NCBI RefSeq assembly: GCF_002288925.2
Contig: NW_022098062.1
Span: 8,351,242 to 8,415,241, forward strand
From: Delphinapterus leucas
Taxonomy: Eukaryota; Chordata; Mammalia; Artiodactyla; Monodontidae
Direction: 5' to 3'
Length of the DNA: 64,000 nt
Shown here: piece by piece, positions 32,951 to 44,633 of the stretch
Layout: every line of letters starts with the position of its first letter
How positions within the stretch are numbered: the first letter of the stretch is position 1
Notes under the pieces: model-generated
The model's database searches: none
What the model saw: only the letters and a program-made list of their open reading frames with translations
What the model was told of the DNA's origin: nothing
Program-made: the position numbers and the translations under genes

Positions 32951-33595
32951 CGTTCTTTCTTCTCCAGAGAGAACTGGGGAGCTGGGAAGGCAAAACCCCT
33001 GGTTCCTCCCTCTGTTGCTGTCGCAAGGGCTCAGGGTGCCCAGCCCCGTCTATTATCCCCCTTCCCCACCTCCGATCCCTTCTGAGATGGCCAGAAGCAG
33101 GGTTTCTTCATCTCGGTGGACACCCGAAGACCCACCATTAGTGTTTGGACAGGCTCTTTGTCTGTTTCATATGAAACTAATGAACAGAGACATTGGAGGA
33201 AGTCACTTTAATCCCTTGATCCCGTTTGTTGAGGGGAAAAAAAAGACAAACTCAGAAAGTGTTTCCTTCAAGGATGTCACAGAGTGGGGCCCTGTGTTCT
33301 TTCCTACAGTCGGCCCCCGAAGTAAGAGGCCCCAGGCAGAAGTTTCTCTGGAGCGTTCAGTCAGCAGGAAGTCCCTCCTACAGGGCACCATGGCACTGCC
33401 CCTGGGGACCAGAGTCCCTTTAAGACCTTTCTCAGCTTTTCCCAACCTCCTGCCCTGCTGGCCCTGCCCCAGCTCCTGAGCCATCATCAGCTCAGAGCTG
33501 CTGGGGTTGGGGAGGAGCTTCCCCCCCCACCCCCGCAGCCTTTCTACTCTGGGTTGTTGGCTTCTGTAGTTCCTAGCTCCTGCTTAATAAGCCTT
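32951..33595. other. Unique noncoding sequence
   Basis: Contains the body of a 186-codon frame that begins in the MIR and shows no known domain. C run at 33520-33527. Confidence 0.45.
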
Positions 33596-33800
33596 CGTGC
33601 TGTTCTGAGTGCCTTGTTGCTACCAATTCATTTAATCCTCCCAGTAATCTGGTAGGGTGTGCACCATTCCCATTTTACTGATGGGCAAACGGAGGCACGG
33701 CAAGATTAGTGACTTCTTCAGGGGCACAGCCTGGAAGTGTTGGAGACAGATGTGAACCTCCATAACCGAGTCCGCGGCTCAGACTCCTCCTTATTTGTAC
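33596..33800 (-). repeat. MIR SINE, minus strand
   Basis: 'catttaatcctcccagtaatctggtagg', 'ttttactgatgggcaaacggaggcacgg' and 'gcacagcctggaagtgt' in reversed MIR order. Confidence 0.8.
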
Positions 33801-34674
33801 TGGATGCTGGGGACATTTAAAGTGATCTTTTCTTTTTTTTTTTTGGCAGGCTGGCCTAGGAAACTTTCTACTGTGAATAACACTGATCTACATGCCAAGC
33901 TCCAAGCAGCTGACGTATTAATGAGCAGAGCTGTGGCCTGCCTGCTCTTTTGTGTCCCCCTCAGAACTTGAACAAAAGGCACACTCCATGGGTGTTGGGT
34001 AGGTGGTTGATTGGATTTTTACTGGCAGGAAGCTCCACTGGCTTCCACAGCTGCTGAGGTTGGAGAAGGAAAGGAGGGAGGAGGCGTGGTGGCCCACGGG
34101 AATGGGTCCCCCTATAAGCAGCTCAGTCCTGGGGTGTGTGCCACGCCTCTTCCTTGGGTAGAGTGCCAGGCAGACACTGTGGGTCCCTGTGAAGGTGGCA
34201 AAGCAGATGTGTTCCCATCTCCCTCTCAATCTAGTAGACCCTTCATTCCTCTTCTTCAGACAGGGAAGCTCTCCGCCCCGGGAATCTGCAGGATGAGCTG
34301 AACTGGATTTGCTTACAGGAGGATAATCCGTAGGGCCAGCTGTGCTTACTTTTCTCGCGCTGCTGTGGGATGGAGCTCCGTGGATCTCCCGGGCCAGTAA
34401 GGGTTTGAAACCAAAGGAGGCTTGACTCCTGCCTCCCACCCGGGGAGGGAGGTCGGGCTGTAGAGAGAGATACACAGGTTAGTTCTAACAGGTGTCTGCT
34501 TTCTGCCTCCAGCTCAGGGTGCCCACACCTGCTGCTACGTGTCCAGGTACCCCTCCTGTTTGATCCCCACTGCGGGAGGCTGGGGGTGGGGAGACCGGGG
34601 AAAGCTGGGAGGAGGGGAAGGAGATGTAACATACTGAGCCGAGAGCACTCAGGGAAATAAAGGATCTATTTTTT
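33801..34674. other. Unique noncoding sequence
   Basis: A T11 run at 33834-33844 and a 185-codon minus-strand frame (33918-34475) of biased composition. No gene or repeat identified. Confidence 0.45.
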
Positions 34675-34870
34675 TTTCCATTTGTTCTCAGCAAACATTT
34701 GTCATTTAATTTCTTCCTAATTACACAATTACGTAATTATGTAGTATTAGTAAAATAAAGCCTAAAGACGTTTGAGTAAAGAATTACTTAAGTAAATAAT
34801 GGCTGACTAAAGTAATTATTTCCGGGGTTTTCTTTTTTAAAGTAGAATTGGATGAAATTAGTCCAGGCAT
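34675..34870. promoter_or_regulatory. Strong candidate conserved noncoding element
   Basis: Very AT-rich but not low-complexity. It contains CATTTAATTTC, CCTAATTACAC, the 12-bp perfect palindrome AATTACGTAATT (34727-34738), GAATTACTTAAG and AAAGTAATTATTTCC. TTACGTAA within the palindrome is the site of PAR-bZIP and NFIL3 factors. The remaining cores fit homeodomain proteins. Confidence 0.55.
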
Positions 34871-36330
34871 TGTTGCGGAGCTGAGTGGGAGTGGGGACTT
34901 TACAGCCAGGGGGCAGAGATAAGGCTCCCCTGGTCCTCCTGCGGTTTAGCTCCAAGCATCTTGGAACTTTCCTCCCTCTGTAGATGAGACTCCGATGGCA
35001 AATTCCAGCTCTGCTATTGGCTTAGTGGCTTGGGAACTACCTTCCGTTTTGAGCCACACTGGGCCTGTCAGAAGGACTTGTTCCTGCCCCAGTGGGAAAG
35101 GAGGAAGAGGATGAAGTTCAGGGCAGAAGGAAGTACTCAGTTACTGAGGGCTGTGCCTCGGCCTCCCCAGGTTTACGAAGAGGCAGCGAGACATGAGACC
35201 ACCAGGTCTGTAAAGAGACCACCCCCCAGCTGCAGGGTGAGGGACTAGGTCCTGTGAAGTGCTGGGGGGTTATATGGTGGCAGAGGTGGACGGGGGATCT
35301 CAGGGCTGCAAAGCTACCTGGAGACCTTATGTGGACAGGTCGCCCGGGGTCAGGTGCAGTTGGCCCTGGGCGTTTCCTCCTTGGCTTGCAGGGCTGCAGA
35401 GGACAGAGTTTCCTTCAAGGTTGGCACTCAGCTCCCCTAAGCCCCGGTAGACTTTGACCTGGCAGTGTGCTTAAGGGGGAAGGAAGCAGCCCTCCCAGAA
35501 GGGGCTGGGAGGCCTGGGATGAAGGGAACTCTTGGATGAGGCTGGTGGTGATACTGCCAGAGCACCTCCTGGATGCCTGGTTCAATCTGCCCTTGATGAG
35601 ACCAGAGGTCAGCTCTCAAGACACGGGCCCCTTTTCTCCACACTTCAGAGTTTGGTGAAGGACTGACCCAGCAGCTTCTTATAGAAGGAGATTCCTGGGG
35701 GATCAGGCCGACCTGTGCTCCCTCCATCTTTCCCCTGTTCCCATCACTACAGTGCTTGCTCATCCTTCAGAAGACAGTCACTCATTCCTTTGATCTGGAG
35801 GGCTTGTCCCTCTCTGAAATCCTCCTAGTGCAATGGAGCCCCAGACAAGGTAAGTCCTTAAGACTTCTCAGCTTTCTCCTTAGGACAACAGAACCAATAT
35901 ATTCCTCCCCTGGAGCTGTGTTTTAGTTTCCTGAGGACTTGCAGTCCCTGCTGAGGCCCTGGGAAGCTGAGGTATATGTCACTGATCTTCTGTACTTCTG
36001 GTGCTGGTGGGTGTCAGACAGAGTTGGGGATCACGCCGCCCTGCCTGCTGCAAATCTCTGAGAGCTCGAAGGAGACCAGCTTGAACATGAAGCAGGTAAG
36101 CCTTCTCAGCCTTCTCACTGGGGCCATGGCTTTGGGCCTGTGATTGGCAGTTCATTGACACCAGCATCCTTTGAGAAAGGAACATAGAAGAGGCTTCTGG
36201 AAAGTTACTGAAGCCACGGGAGAGTATTGGAAAGGAATGCTGACACAGTCCTTCAGGCCAAAAACTGTAAGGTGGGTTAAAAACATCAGTTTTTCTTGAG
36301 TGGTTTATCTGTAGCTCATTGAGCTACAAA
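34871..36330. other. Unique sequence with two consensus-like splice donors
   Basis: ACAAG|gtaagtcc after 35846 and AGCAG|gtaagcc after 36094 are close to the donor consensus, but no reading frame joins them and no strong acceptor partner is obvious. No gene called. Confidence 0.35.
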
Positions 36331-36334
36331 TATT

Positions 36335-36900
36335 TGGAAGTATTTAGTAAAGTTGAAGATACATTGCCCTACAACTGGGCAACTGTACTCTAGGCACAGG
36401 CTCTAATAATAAACAACCTAAACAACCTAAATTTCTATTAACAAGAGAATGAAATGAATAAGTTGAGTAAGTTGTGAAATACTCATTGAATAGAGTTCTT
36501 TTCAGCACTAAAAATGAAGTAGAGCTACATGTATCAACATGGATGATTCTATGAAACACCATGGAGCTAAAAAAGCATGTTGCAGAAGAGTATATACACT
36601 GTGATACCACTTATAAAAGCTGTAAGCTATGCAAAACCAAACCATGTACTGTTTATGAATGATACATAGGAATATAGACACCAAATTCAAAGATGGTCAA
36701 ATTTGGGAGCATGGGAATAGGGAGTGGGAGGGAGGGTTGGGAGGAAGGGGCTGCAGTACGTGGGCATCCAACCTTATTGGTCATGTTTTATTTTTGATGC
36801 TGGGATATGGGCACAAGGGTATTTATCATACTATTCCTTAAATTTTCTGAGTGGTTGAAATATTTTCAGAAATATTTTACAGTATTAAGAAATAAAAATG
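36335..36900 (+). mobile_element. Probable old L1 3' fragment
   Basis: 'caactgggcaactgtactctaggca...aacaacctaaacaacctaaatttctattaac' and 'ggaatagggagtgggagggagggttgggagg' followed by 'tttatttttgatgctggg' resemble the degraded 3' region of mammalian-wide L1. Weak, since many substitutions are present. Confidence 0.5.
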
Positions 36901-36956
36901 TGAAAATCCAAACAACTAAGGACCCCCTCGGCTTTCCTCAGAAGTGCCAGGACGTG

Positions 36957-36982
36957 GTGTGTGTGTGTGTGTGTGTGTTTGT
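36957..36982. repeat. (GT)n microsatellite
   Basis: Eleven GT units with one interruption near the end. Confidence 0.95.
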
Positions 36983-37129
36983 GTATGGTGTGTACATCCA
37001 TGTATGTGAGTCTGAGATGGCAGAGGTGGGTGGTGAATAGTTGGGGTGAAGAGAAGTGGAGAAGACCTCAGATAGACAGGGTCATAGCTGGCTGCTGGGA
37101 AGTTTTCTGGTTGAAAACTTATTCAGTAA

Positions 37130-37440
37130 AGTTCCTCTCTTCACATAATATTTGCCTACGTAAGAAGCTAAATATTCATTGAGTAATTAGCCAGTTTAAA
37201 TTTGTGGTATGAAAAGACAATTCTTTCTAATTATAGGGATGTCAGTTAAAAGATGCCACACCAGGATGCCATTCACTGCCAAGACAGCCTTAATAAAATT
37301 CTCACTGTGATTTAGATTCAAAAAGGTTAAAAAAAAAAAAAAGACACCATTATTTTTGATAATTAAATATTTACCAGAGCTGAGAAAATAAGTCACACTA
37401 ATGTTTCAGGCTAATCAAAAGCTCTTAAAAAAAAAGCTCC
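37130..37440. promoter_or_regulatory. Candidate conserved noncoding element
   Basis: AT-rich, repeat-free, with TAATATTTGC, GAGTAATTAGCC (37180-37191), TCTAATTATAGG (37227-37238) and GATAATTAAATATTTACC. An A-run at 37329-37342 interrupts it. Enhancer-like but less compact than others. Confidence 0.4.
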
Positions 37441-37794
37441 AGTAAAGATATTTGTTGCTCTCACAGCTCTGCTGCCAGGTTCACAGATTTTCTGGCTAAC
37501 ACCAGCATCATGGCCAACTCTCCTGGAGGGTCTGACGGGCAGTCCTTACACATCCATCCCTCCTGGAGACATTATCTAATTTACAGTTACTTTTCTGCTT
37601 TGTAATTTTACATAGGCTCACTGTTGTCTGCTCCCTCCCCCCAGTTAGATTCTAAGTGACATGACTACAGAGCTGTGTCTTTTTAAGGGGTGGAGGTAGG
37701 GATGGGAGGGGAGGTATGTCATCTCTAATCCAGTTCTCTCTGTAAGGGAAGCTCAATAATGAATTGAGCTTGACAAATAATTAATGCGATAGAA

Positions 37795-37921
37795 ATTGTA
37801 CCCTGACTTGAAATTTAGCTCCAATACTCCCTGGCTATGAGCCATTGGACAAGTGACTTTAACCTCTCTCAGTGTCAGTTTTGTTTCTGTAAAATGGGGA
37901 TATTACACAACTACCTTAAAG
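37795..37921 (+). repeat. MIR SINE fragment
   Basis: 'gccattggacaagtgactttaacctctctcagtgtcag' and 'ttctgtaaaatggggatatta' are MIR core words. The following L1 abuts it. Confidence 0.85.
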
Positions 37922-38337
37922 GATTATTTTTCTTTTTTATTGCAGTATAGTTGATTTACAATCTTCTGTTAATTTCTGCCATAGAGCAAACTGATTCCGT
38001 TGTATATACGTTCTTTTTTTTACATTCTTTTCCATTATGGTTTATCATAGGATATTGAATATAATTCTCTGTGCTATACAGTAGGACCTTGTTGTTTATC
38101 CATTTTATATATAATAGCTTACATCTGCTCACCCCACCTCCCACTCCATCCCTCCCCCAGCCACCTCTCCCTTGGCAACCACAAGTCTGTTCTCTATGTC
38201 CGTGAGTCTGTTTCTGTTTCATAGATAGGTTCATTTGTGTCGTATTTTAGATTCCACATATAAGTGATATCATATGATATTTGTCTTTCTCTGTCTGATT
38301 TACTTCACTTAGTAGGATAATCTCTAGGTCCATCCAA
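37922..38337 (-). mobile_element. L1 LINE 3' fragment, minus strand
   Basis: Reversed L1 3' end: 'tgcagtatagttgatttacaat', 'tacagtaggaccttgttgtttatccattttatat', 'tcttcacttagtaggataatc'. It sits beside, or in, the preceding MIR. No target-site duplication was found. Confidence 0.93.
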
Positions 38338-38339
38338 GA

Positions 38340-38650
38340 TTAAGGTAATTTAAACCCATCTCTTCTTATAGTGGACTTGCGGGCATTGTCTACTCATTTC
38401 TGTCTTTACCTCTATGACCTGTTACCCCTCCCTCTGTGGGCAGAGGTCAGCATGGGCTCCACCCTTTCCCCCCTCAGCTCCTGGTTTTCTCAGGATACGC
38501 TCCCATGACCATAGCTGCTTGGTCCAGGGATGGTAGCTGACCCAGGCTGGGCCAATCTGAGCTCTCCCAGGATTTTGAATGAAGAACTGAGGAAGCTAGT
38601 CAGACCGTGTCTGCTTAAAGATACAGTAAATAGGAGACAGCCTAATTGTA
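38340..38650. other. Unique noncoding sequence
   Basis: Nothing recognised. Confidence 0.4.
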
Positions 38651-39215
38651 GTATATCAGTTAAGATTGGATTTTGCTGCATTTAACTGAAACCCCCATCC
38701 CACCCATGCCACAAAAAAGCACAACTAAACAAAAATAGTAATTAAATAAAATAGACATATATGTTGCTGTTCTGTAAAAACAGTCCAGAAGTAGGCAGTG
38801 CAGGGCCAGCTGAGGGCTCCAAGGTCAGGCTCCGATCTTTCTGCTTCTCCATCTTCAGGGCAGTTTCCAGCCTCCAAGTTATCTCCTGTTCCAGTAAGGG
38901 TGCAGGAACTTCAGTGGTCTTATTTGCATTTCAGGAGGTTAGAAGGACAAAAGGGAGAAAAAGAGCATGGCTCTCATTTTTTTAGAAGGCCTAACTCTTC
39001 TCCTCACACCTCATTGACCCAAACCTAGTCACCTGGCCAAACCTAGCTGCAAAGATAGCTGGGAAATGTAATCTTTTAGCTGGGAACCATTGCTGCCCAA
39101 TAAAACTGGGGTTCTAAGGAGGAAAGGAGGAATGCATGCTGTACTAGGCTCCCAGTAATCTCTGCTCCTTGGAGTAATTCTGCCACATAGACGAAGCTGG
39201 TCTGTTGTCACATCT
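38651..39215. repeat. Probable old interspersed repeat
   Basis: 'ttgctgcatttaactgaaacccc' and 'agtccagaagtaggcagtgcag' followed by several short C-rich words recall a mammalian interspersed repeat, but I could not fix the family. It could also be unique sequence. Confidence 0.35.
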
Positions 39216-40254
39216 CTATATTTCCCATGGCTTGGTTATTTAATCTTAGCTCTGATTATGGGAGATACTCAGGATCCTTTTAATAAATTCCTTCTTTTCT
39301 TTCTTTCATTAGAAAAAGTGTCAGTCACAGCCACAAGGGTCCTGCTATTCCTCTCCTTTAAGACCCCTTAACAGCTCCCTGTGACACTGGAGGGACTCTA
39401 ACAGCCCTTGTAGGTTTATTGGTTACTTTAACTAGAGGACTGGCTCCCATGTGCGTTCACTGTGAGAAGGTTGTGGTGCTTTGCTCTCTGTGTTACTCTC
39501 TGCCTCTTTGGTTCTAAATCCAAGACTCTCTGGCTCTCTCCTTGGTTCTGGGTCCCAGAACATTGCAGAGAGCTTGGAGCTGGTTTCTGCTTTCTTGTTT
39601 CTTCGAGTGTTGTCTGAAATCACTGTTGTTTCTCTTCTCCACTTAGAAGCACTGGGAGAGAATATGAGCTCCAATGACTCAGCTATACAACTTCTTCCTC
39701 TCCTCCTGCCTGGCAAGACCCCAGGAGAGGTCTCCAAGACATTGGTCTGTCTGCGGGGTTGTGCCAGGACTCAGCACACCCTCTTATATCGGCAGAGAGC
39801 AAGGTAAGAATAAGGAGAAGAGGCTTTCCTTGGCACTTCTCTGGAGAGTCACTTATACCACAATTCCAGTGACTTCTAGCCTGGGGGTTCAGTTGACCTT
39901 GGGAGAGCCTGGAGGTGTGCTTTGGGAGGAGGGCTAGGCATCCTGAAGATTATTTTTTGACAAACAGGAACTGCATAGAAACAGGGCCCATTCCACCCCA
40001 CCCCCACGCCCCATCCCAGGGCGGCTGGAGGTGGAGCTCAGAGCTGATCATGGGATTTGCAAGGGCAGGTCATTGTGGTTAGCTGATGGGCATTTGAGAA
40101 TTCATTTTGTGCTGAGTCTATGGGTAAAACATACTTCTCTATGAGGCGATTTTATTGCTGCAATGAACCTCATCTGTGAGTCAGAAGGTCATCCTCTGCA
40201 GCAACCATGTGACTGGGAATCACAGAGAAGAGGAATCGAAGGGCCTCCAAAACT
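39216..40254. other. Unique sequence with a candidate exon
   Basis: A pyrimidine-rich acceptor (ttctcttctccacttag) ends at 39646 and a consensus donor (AAG|gtaaga) starts after 39803, enclosing 157 bp. The enclosed stretch is open in one frame but has no recognisable domain. It could be an exon of a noncoding transcript or a chance match. Confidence 0.35.
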
Positions 40255-40480
40255 AATTTATTAGTGCTCAATTATTGAGCACTCGTTACCGGCAAGTACC
40301 ATGCTAAGAGTAGGTATTATCTTATGTAATTTTTCTCTGACCCTCTGAATTCGGTAATGTTAACACTCCAGTTTAGCAGATGGAAAAACTGAGGCTTGGA
40401 GTCATCCATCACGTTGTCAGAGCTGGGATTCAAATTCAGCGTCTGATCATTCCAAGCTTCTCCTACTCACCACACTCTAC
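40255..40480 (-). repeat. MIR SINE, minus strand
   Basis: 'gcactcgttaccggcaagtaccatgctaagagtaggtattatcttatgtaat', 'cagtttagcagatggaaaaactgaggcttggag', ending 'ggattcaaattcagcgtctg'. Confidence 0.85.
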
Positions 40481-40649
40481 CACCTTCTGCAGCATTTACT
40501 GAAGGTCCCCACTGTGCCTAAGCTGGTTTCTAGATGCCACAGGCAGGACTGGATCAATATAGAGGCTGCCGTAACCATCTCCAGGAGGCCCGTTTCCCAC
40601 CTCCCTTACCGTTAAGTTCCTGTGTGTCATCATCACGCAGAGCTACTAC

Positions 40650-41405
40650 TGAGCAATTCGATGGAAATATAATACAAGCCGCATATGTATTTTTACGTGT
40701 TTTATTAGGTACATTAAAAGAAACCAAAAGGAATAGGTATCACTGTAGCTCATGCTACCTGCATAAAATATTTTAAAAATCACATTACGGTGGCATATCA
40801 GTGCATAGAAAATAAAATCACTCCAACTGAATCAATCCATTGACACTGACACAACCAGTGTTGTTTTTATTTATTTATTTTTATCTTTTATTTTTTCATT
40901 GAAATATAGTTGATTTACAATATTGTGTTAGTTTCAGGTGTACAGCAAAGTGATTCAGTTATACATACATATATTTATATCAATTCTTTTTCAGACTCTC
41001 TTCCACTATAGGTTATTACAAGATATTGAGTAGAGTTCCCTGTGCTATACCGTAGGTCCTTATTGTTTATCTATTTTATATATAGTTGTATGTATATGTT
41101 AATCCCAGACTCCCAATTTATCTCTCTCCCGCTTTGTGCTGTGTTTTCAGTACAAGAAATGACACACGCTGCTGATACATGTACTACGGTACAACAGTGA
41201 TATCTCACAGGATACAATGGTTAAAGCGAAATGGGCTTCTATCAAAACAATAAAAGCGTGTCTAATGCCAAAATATTTTACACTGCTTCTGCTTTTTAAC
41301 TTAAATTAAACAAAATTAAAAATTCAGTTTTTGGTAGCATTAGCCAGATTTCACGTGCTCAGTGGCCAAGCATGGCTAATAGCTACCATTTCAGACAGTT
41401 CAGGT
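40650..41405. repeat. hAT DNA transposon remnant interrupted by L1
   Basis: Left part from 'gagcaattcgatggaaatataatacaagccgcatatgtat' to about 40865. Right part from about 41145 with 'taaacaaaattaaaaattcag' and 'ccagatttcacgtgctcagtggccaagcatggctaatagc', ending near 'cagacagttcagg'. This is the same family as the copy at 26.0 kb, but longer. Confidence 0.7.
40866..41140 (-). mobile_element. L1 LINE 3' fragment, minus strand
   Basis: 'gaaatatagttgatttacaatattgtgttagtttcaggtgtacagcaaagtgattcag' and 'gagttccctgtgctataccgtaggtccttattgtttatctatttt' are reversed L1 3' UTR words. It splits the hAT element. Confidence 0.93.
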
Positions 41406-41766
41406 CTAGCACCTAATTGAAATTTTTCATGATGCAAATGCCCTTAATGCATCCTGAACAGAGAGAAGACATATCAGGCTGGAGGAGGGCATCTGTACAG
41501 AAGAGAAGTGGAGAATGAGGCTGGAATGATGCGGGGGCCCATGGGAAAGGGCCACTGTCAGTTTCTGAAAGAGGATAATGCAGTGGGAATGGTAATTTAA
41601 GAAGATTAACCTGGATGCATTAGACAGAATGGGTTGCGAGGACACAGATTAGAGGCAGGACCGTCACATTATGGGGAAGGGGAGATGACAAAGCTGTGAA
41701 CTACAGTGAGAGTTACCAGAAAAGGAAAAAAAATATGTCTGAGAAACATTATGAAGAGTTACTATG

Positions 41767-43501
41767 AAAAGACAGCCTCTTCAATAAATAGTGTTGGGAA
41801 AACTGGGCAGCTACATGCAAAAGAATCAAATTGGACTGCTTTCTCATACCATATACAAAAATAAGCTCAAAATGGATTAAAAACTTACATGTAAGACCTG
41901 AAACCATAAAACTAGTAGAAGAAAACACAGGCAGTATGCTCTTTGACATTGGTCTTAGCCATTTTTTTTTTTTAATATATGTCTCCTTAGGCAAGGGAAA
42001 CAAAAGCAAAAATAAACAAATGGGACTACATCAAACTAAAAACCTTTTGCGCAGTGACGGAAACTATCAACAAAATGAAAAGCAGCCTGCTGAATGGGAG
42101 AAAGATATTTGCAAACAATGATAAGAGGTTAATATCCAAAATATACAAAGAACTCACACAACCCAACATCAAAAAACAAACAACCTGATTAAATATTGGG
42201 CAGAGGACCCAAATAGTTTTCCAAAGGAGACATTTAGATGACCAACAGACACATGAAAAAATATTCAACATCACAAATTATAAGGCAAATGCAAATCAAA
42301 ACCACATTGAGGGCTACCCTGGTGGCGCAGTGGTCAAGAATCCGCCTGCCAGTGGAGGGGACACAGATTCGAGCCCTGGTCCAGGAAGATCCCACATGCC
42401 GCGGAGCAACTAAGCCCAGGCGCCACAACTACTGAATCTGTGCTCTAGAGCCCATGAACCACAGCTACTGAGCCCGCGTGCTAAACTACTGAAGCCTGTG
42501 CACCTAGAGCCGGTGCTCTGCAACAAGAGAAGCCACCGCAATGAGAAGCCTGCGCACGGCAATGAAGAGTAGCCCCAGCTCGCCACAACTAGAGAAAGCC
42601 CGCATGCAGCAATGAAGACCCAATGAAGCCAAAAATAAATAAATAAATTTATTTTTTTTAAAAAAACACATTGAGATACCACTTTACATTTATGAGAATG
42701 TCTATTATCAAAAAGACAACAAATTAGTGTTGGCAAGAATGTGGAGAAAAGGGAACCCTTGTACACTTATTGGTAGGATAGTAAATTGGTGCAATCACTA
42801 TAAAAACCAGTATGGAGTTTCCTAAAAAAAATTGAAGATGGAATTACCATATGATCAAGCAAATCTACTTCTGGGTATTTTCCCAAAGAAAACAAAAGGC
42901 TAATTTGAAAAAATATATGCACCCCAATGTTCAGTGCAGCATTATTTACAATAGCCAAGATATGGAAGCAACCTAAATGCCCATCAATAGAAAAATGGGT
43001 AAAAAAGATGTGGTGTATATATACAATGGAATATTACTCAGCCATAATAAAGAATGAAATCTTGCCATTTGCAACAACATGGATGGACCTAGAGGGTATT
43101 ATGTTAAGTGAGATAAGTCAGACAAAGTTAAACACTGTATGATATCACTTATATGTGGAATCTAAAAAATAAAAACAGGAGAAAAACCATAACAAAACAT
43201 AAACAGACTCAGAGATACAGAGAACAAACAGGTTGCTGCTGTGGGTGATGGGGGAGTAAGTGAAATAAGTGGAAGGGATTGGGAGGTACAAACTTCCAGT
43301 TATAAAATAAATAATGAATAAATAAATGTAATGTACAGCATGGGAAATACAGTTAATAATATACTAATAACTTTGTATGGTTACAGATGGTGGCTGGAAC
43401 TGGTCATGGTGATCATTTTGTAATAGATGGGAGTGTCAAATCACTATGTTGTGCACCTGAAATTAATATAATATTGTAAGTCAATTATACTTCAAAAAAA
43501 A
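41767..43501 (+). mobile_element. L1 LINE fragment with nested CHR SINE
   Basis: Sense L1 ORF2 and 3' UTR from 'gacagcctcttcaataaatagtgttgggaaaactgg' to an A-rich end at 43501. A 14-bp near-perfect duplication GAAGAGTTACTATG / GAAGGGTTACTATG lies at 41753-41766 and 43502-43515. ORF2 frames are broken by stops and shifts. A CHR SINE interrupts it at 42312-42666. Length is about 1.38 kb without the SINE, so it was 5' truncated. Confidence 0.95.
42312..42666 (+). mobile_element. CHR SINE, long form
   Basis: Head as in the short copies, then the longer body with repeated CCACAACTACTGA-type units and the end GAAGACCCAATGAAGCC plus (AAAT)n. Target duplication CACATTGAG at 42303-42311 and 42667-42675 in L1. 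More diverged than the short copies. Confidence 0.94.
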
Positions 43502-43984
43502 GAAGGGTTACTATGGGTCAGTGGTTGGATGCATAAGGGGAACAAGAAAGGGGGAGAGTTGATGATGACCCTGAAGTTTTGAGCCTCAGACAATAGAAAA
43601 TGTTAATACCACTGATAGGAATGAAGTCAGGAGGGAAAGCAGGCTGGGGCCAGGGTGGGAGGAGATAGCCGATGAGTTCAATTTTGTACAGACTGGGTTT
43701 GCACTAATTCCTTCCATTATCTCTCCTCCTCTCTCCTCCCTCTTACCTTTCCCTTCCTTCCCTCCTTTTCCTGTCTCTTTCTTCTCTTGAAATAGATTAA
43801 TTGAGCACCCATCATGTGCTAGAGACAAAGAAGTTTAACAGACATTTTCCAGGCCTGATGAAGGACCATTGAGGGGGTGGTGAAACTTCATCAAAGACAA
43901 CAAAATAACATTTCCCTCTTATTTACTTCTGCTGTACCTGGCATACCTGTTGGAATTTGGCCTGGGATGGGGAGTGGAGGCGGC

Positions 43985-44195
43985 AGGATGAAAGGAGTGT
44001 AAAAATTGTTCATGTTTCTTAAGCATTTAATATGGGTCAGGCACAGTTCTAAACATTTCACTGTGACTTAGCATCACAATGAAGAGCATTATTTCCCCCT
44101 TGACAGGTAAGAAAAATGAGGCACAGAGAGATAAAGTCACTTACCTAAGGAAGCACAACTGGTAAGTGGTAGGCGGGATTTGACTCCTACAATTT
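43985..44195 (-). repeat. MIR SINE, minus strand
   Basis: 'aagcatttaatatgggtcaggcacagttctaaac', 'gacaggtaagaaaaatgaggcacagagagataaagtcact', 'cacaactggtaagtggtaggcggg'. Confidence 0.85.
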
Positions 44196-44235
44196 GTGTT
44201 GAATATTCACAGTTGGTAAAAAGTGTCAGTCACCT

Positions 44236-44633
44236 TGCTGTGGGCTGATTTTTGCATCCTCCCCAAATTCCTTTGTTGAAGCCCTAACCCCCAATGTGAT
44301 AGTAATATTTGGAGGTGGGGCCTTTGGGAGGTAACAATGTTTAGATGAGGTCATGAGGGTGAGACCCTCTTGATGGGATTAGTGCCCTTATAAGAAGAAG
44401 AAGACAGAGAGACCCTACTCTGTCCATGCACAAGCACCAAAGAGGGGCCGTGAGAGCACACGGCAAGAAGGTGGCCGTCTGCAAGCCAGGAAGAGGACCT
44501 TCAGCAGGAACTGAATCTGCCCACACCTTGATCTTGGACTGCCCAGTCTCCAGAACTGAAAGGAATAAATGTCTGTTGTTTAAGGCACCCAGTCTATGGT
44601 GTTTTGTTAAAGCAGCCTGAGCTAACTAAGACG
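44236..44633 (+). mobile_element. MaLR LTR (MLT/MST type)
   Basis: Starts TGCTGTGGGCTGATT and runs through the MaLR landmarks 'aagccctaacccccaatgtgat', 'ggtggggcctttgggaggtaa', 'tgcccttataagaagaagaag', 'ggccgtctgcaagccagg', 'tctgttgtttaaggcacccagtctatggt' to near 'gctaactaagacg'. A poly-A signal AATAAA occurs at about 44565. No clean target duplication was seen. No internal region. Confidence 0.9.

Larger units (their letters stand above)
41440..43720. repeat. Ancient L2-associated repeat split by L1
   Basis: Left part 41440-41766 has 'aggataatgcagtgggaatggtaatttaagaagattaacctgg' and right part 43502-43720 continues with 'gggttactatgggtcagtgg', 'tgatgatgaccctgaagttttgagcct'. The L1 with its SINE lies between. 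Confidence 0.6.

Noticed and set aside
32919..33479. 186-codon open frame
   Set aside because: It begins inside a MIR and continues through unique sequence without recognisable domain or splice structure.
35840..36100. Two splice-donor-like sequences at 35847 and 36095
   Set aside because: No matching acceptor or reading frame, so no exon is called.
42927..43142. Frame resembling L1 ORF2 C-terminus
   Set aside because: It is part of the decayed L1 at 41.8-43.5 kb, not a separate gene.
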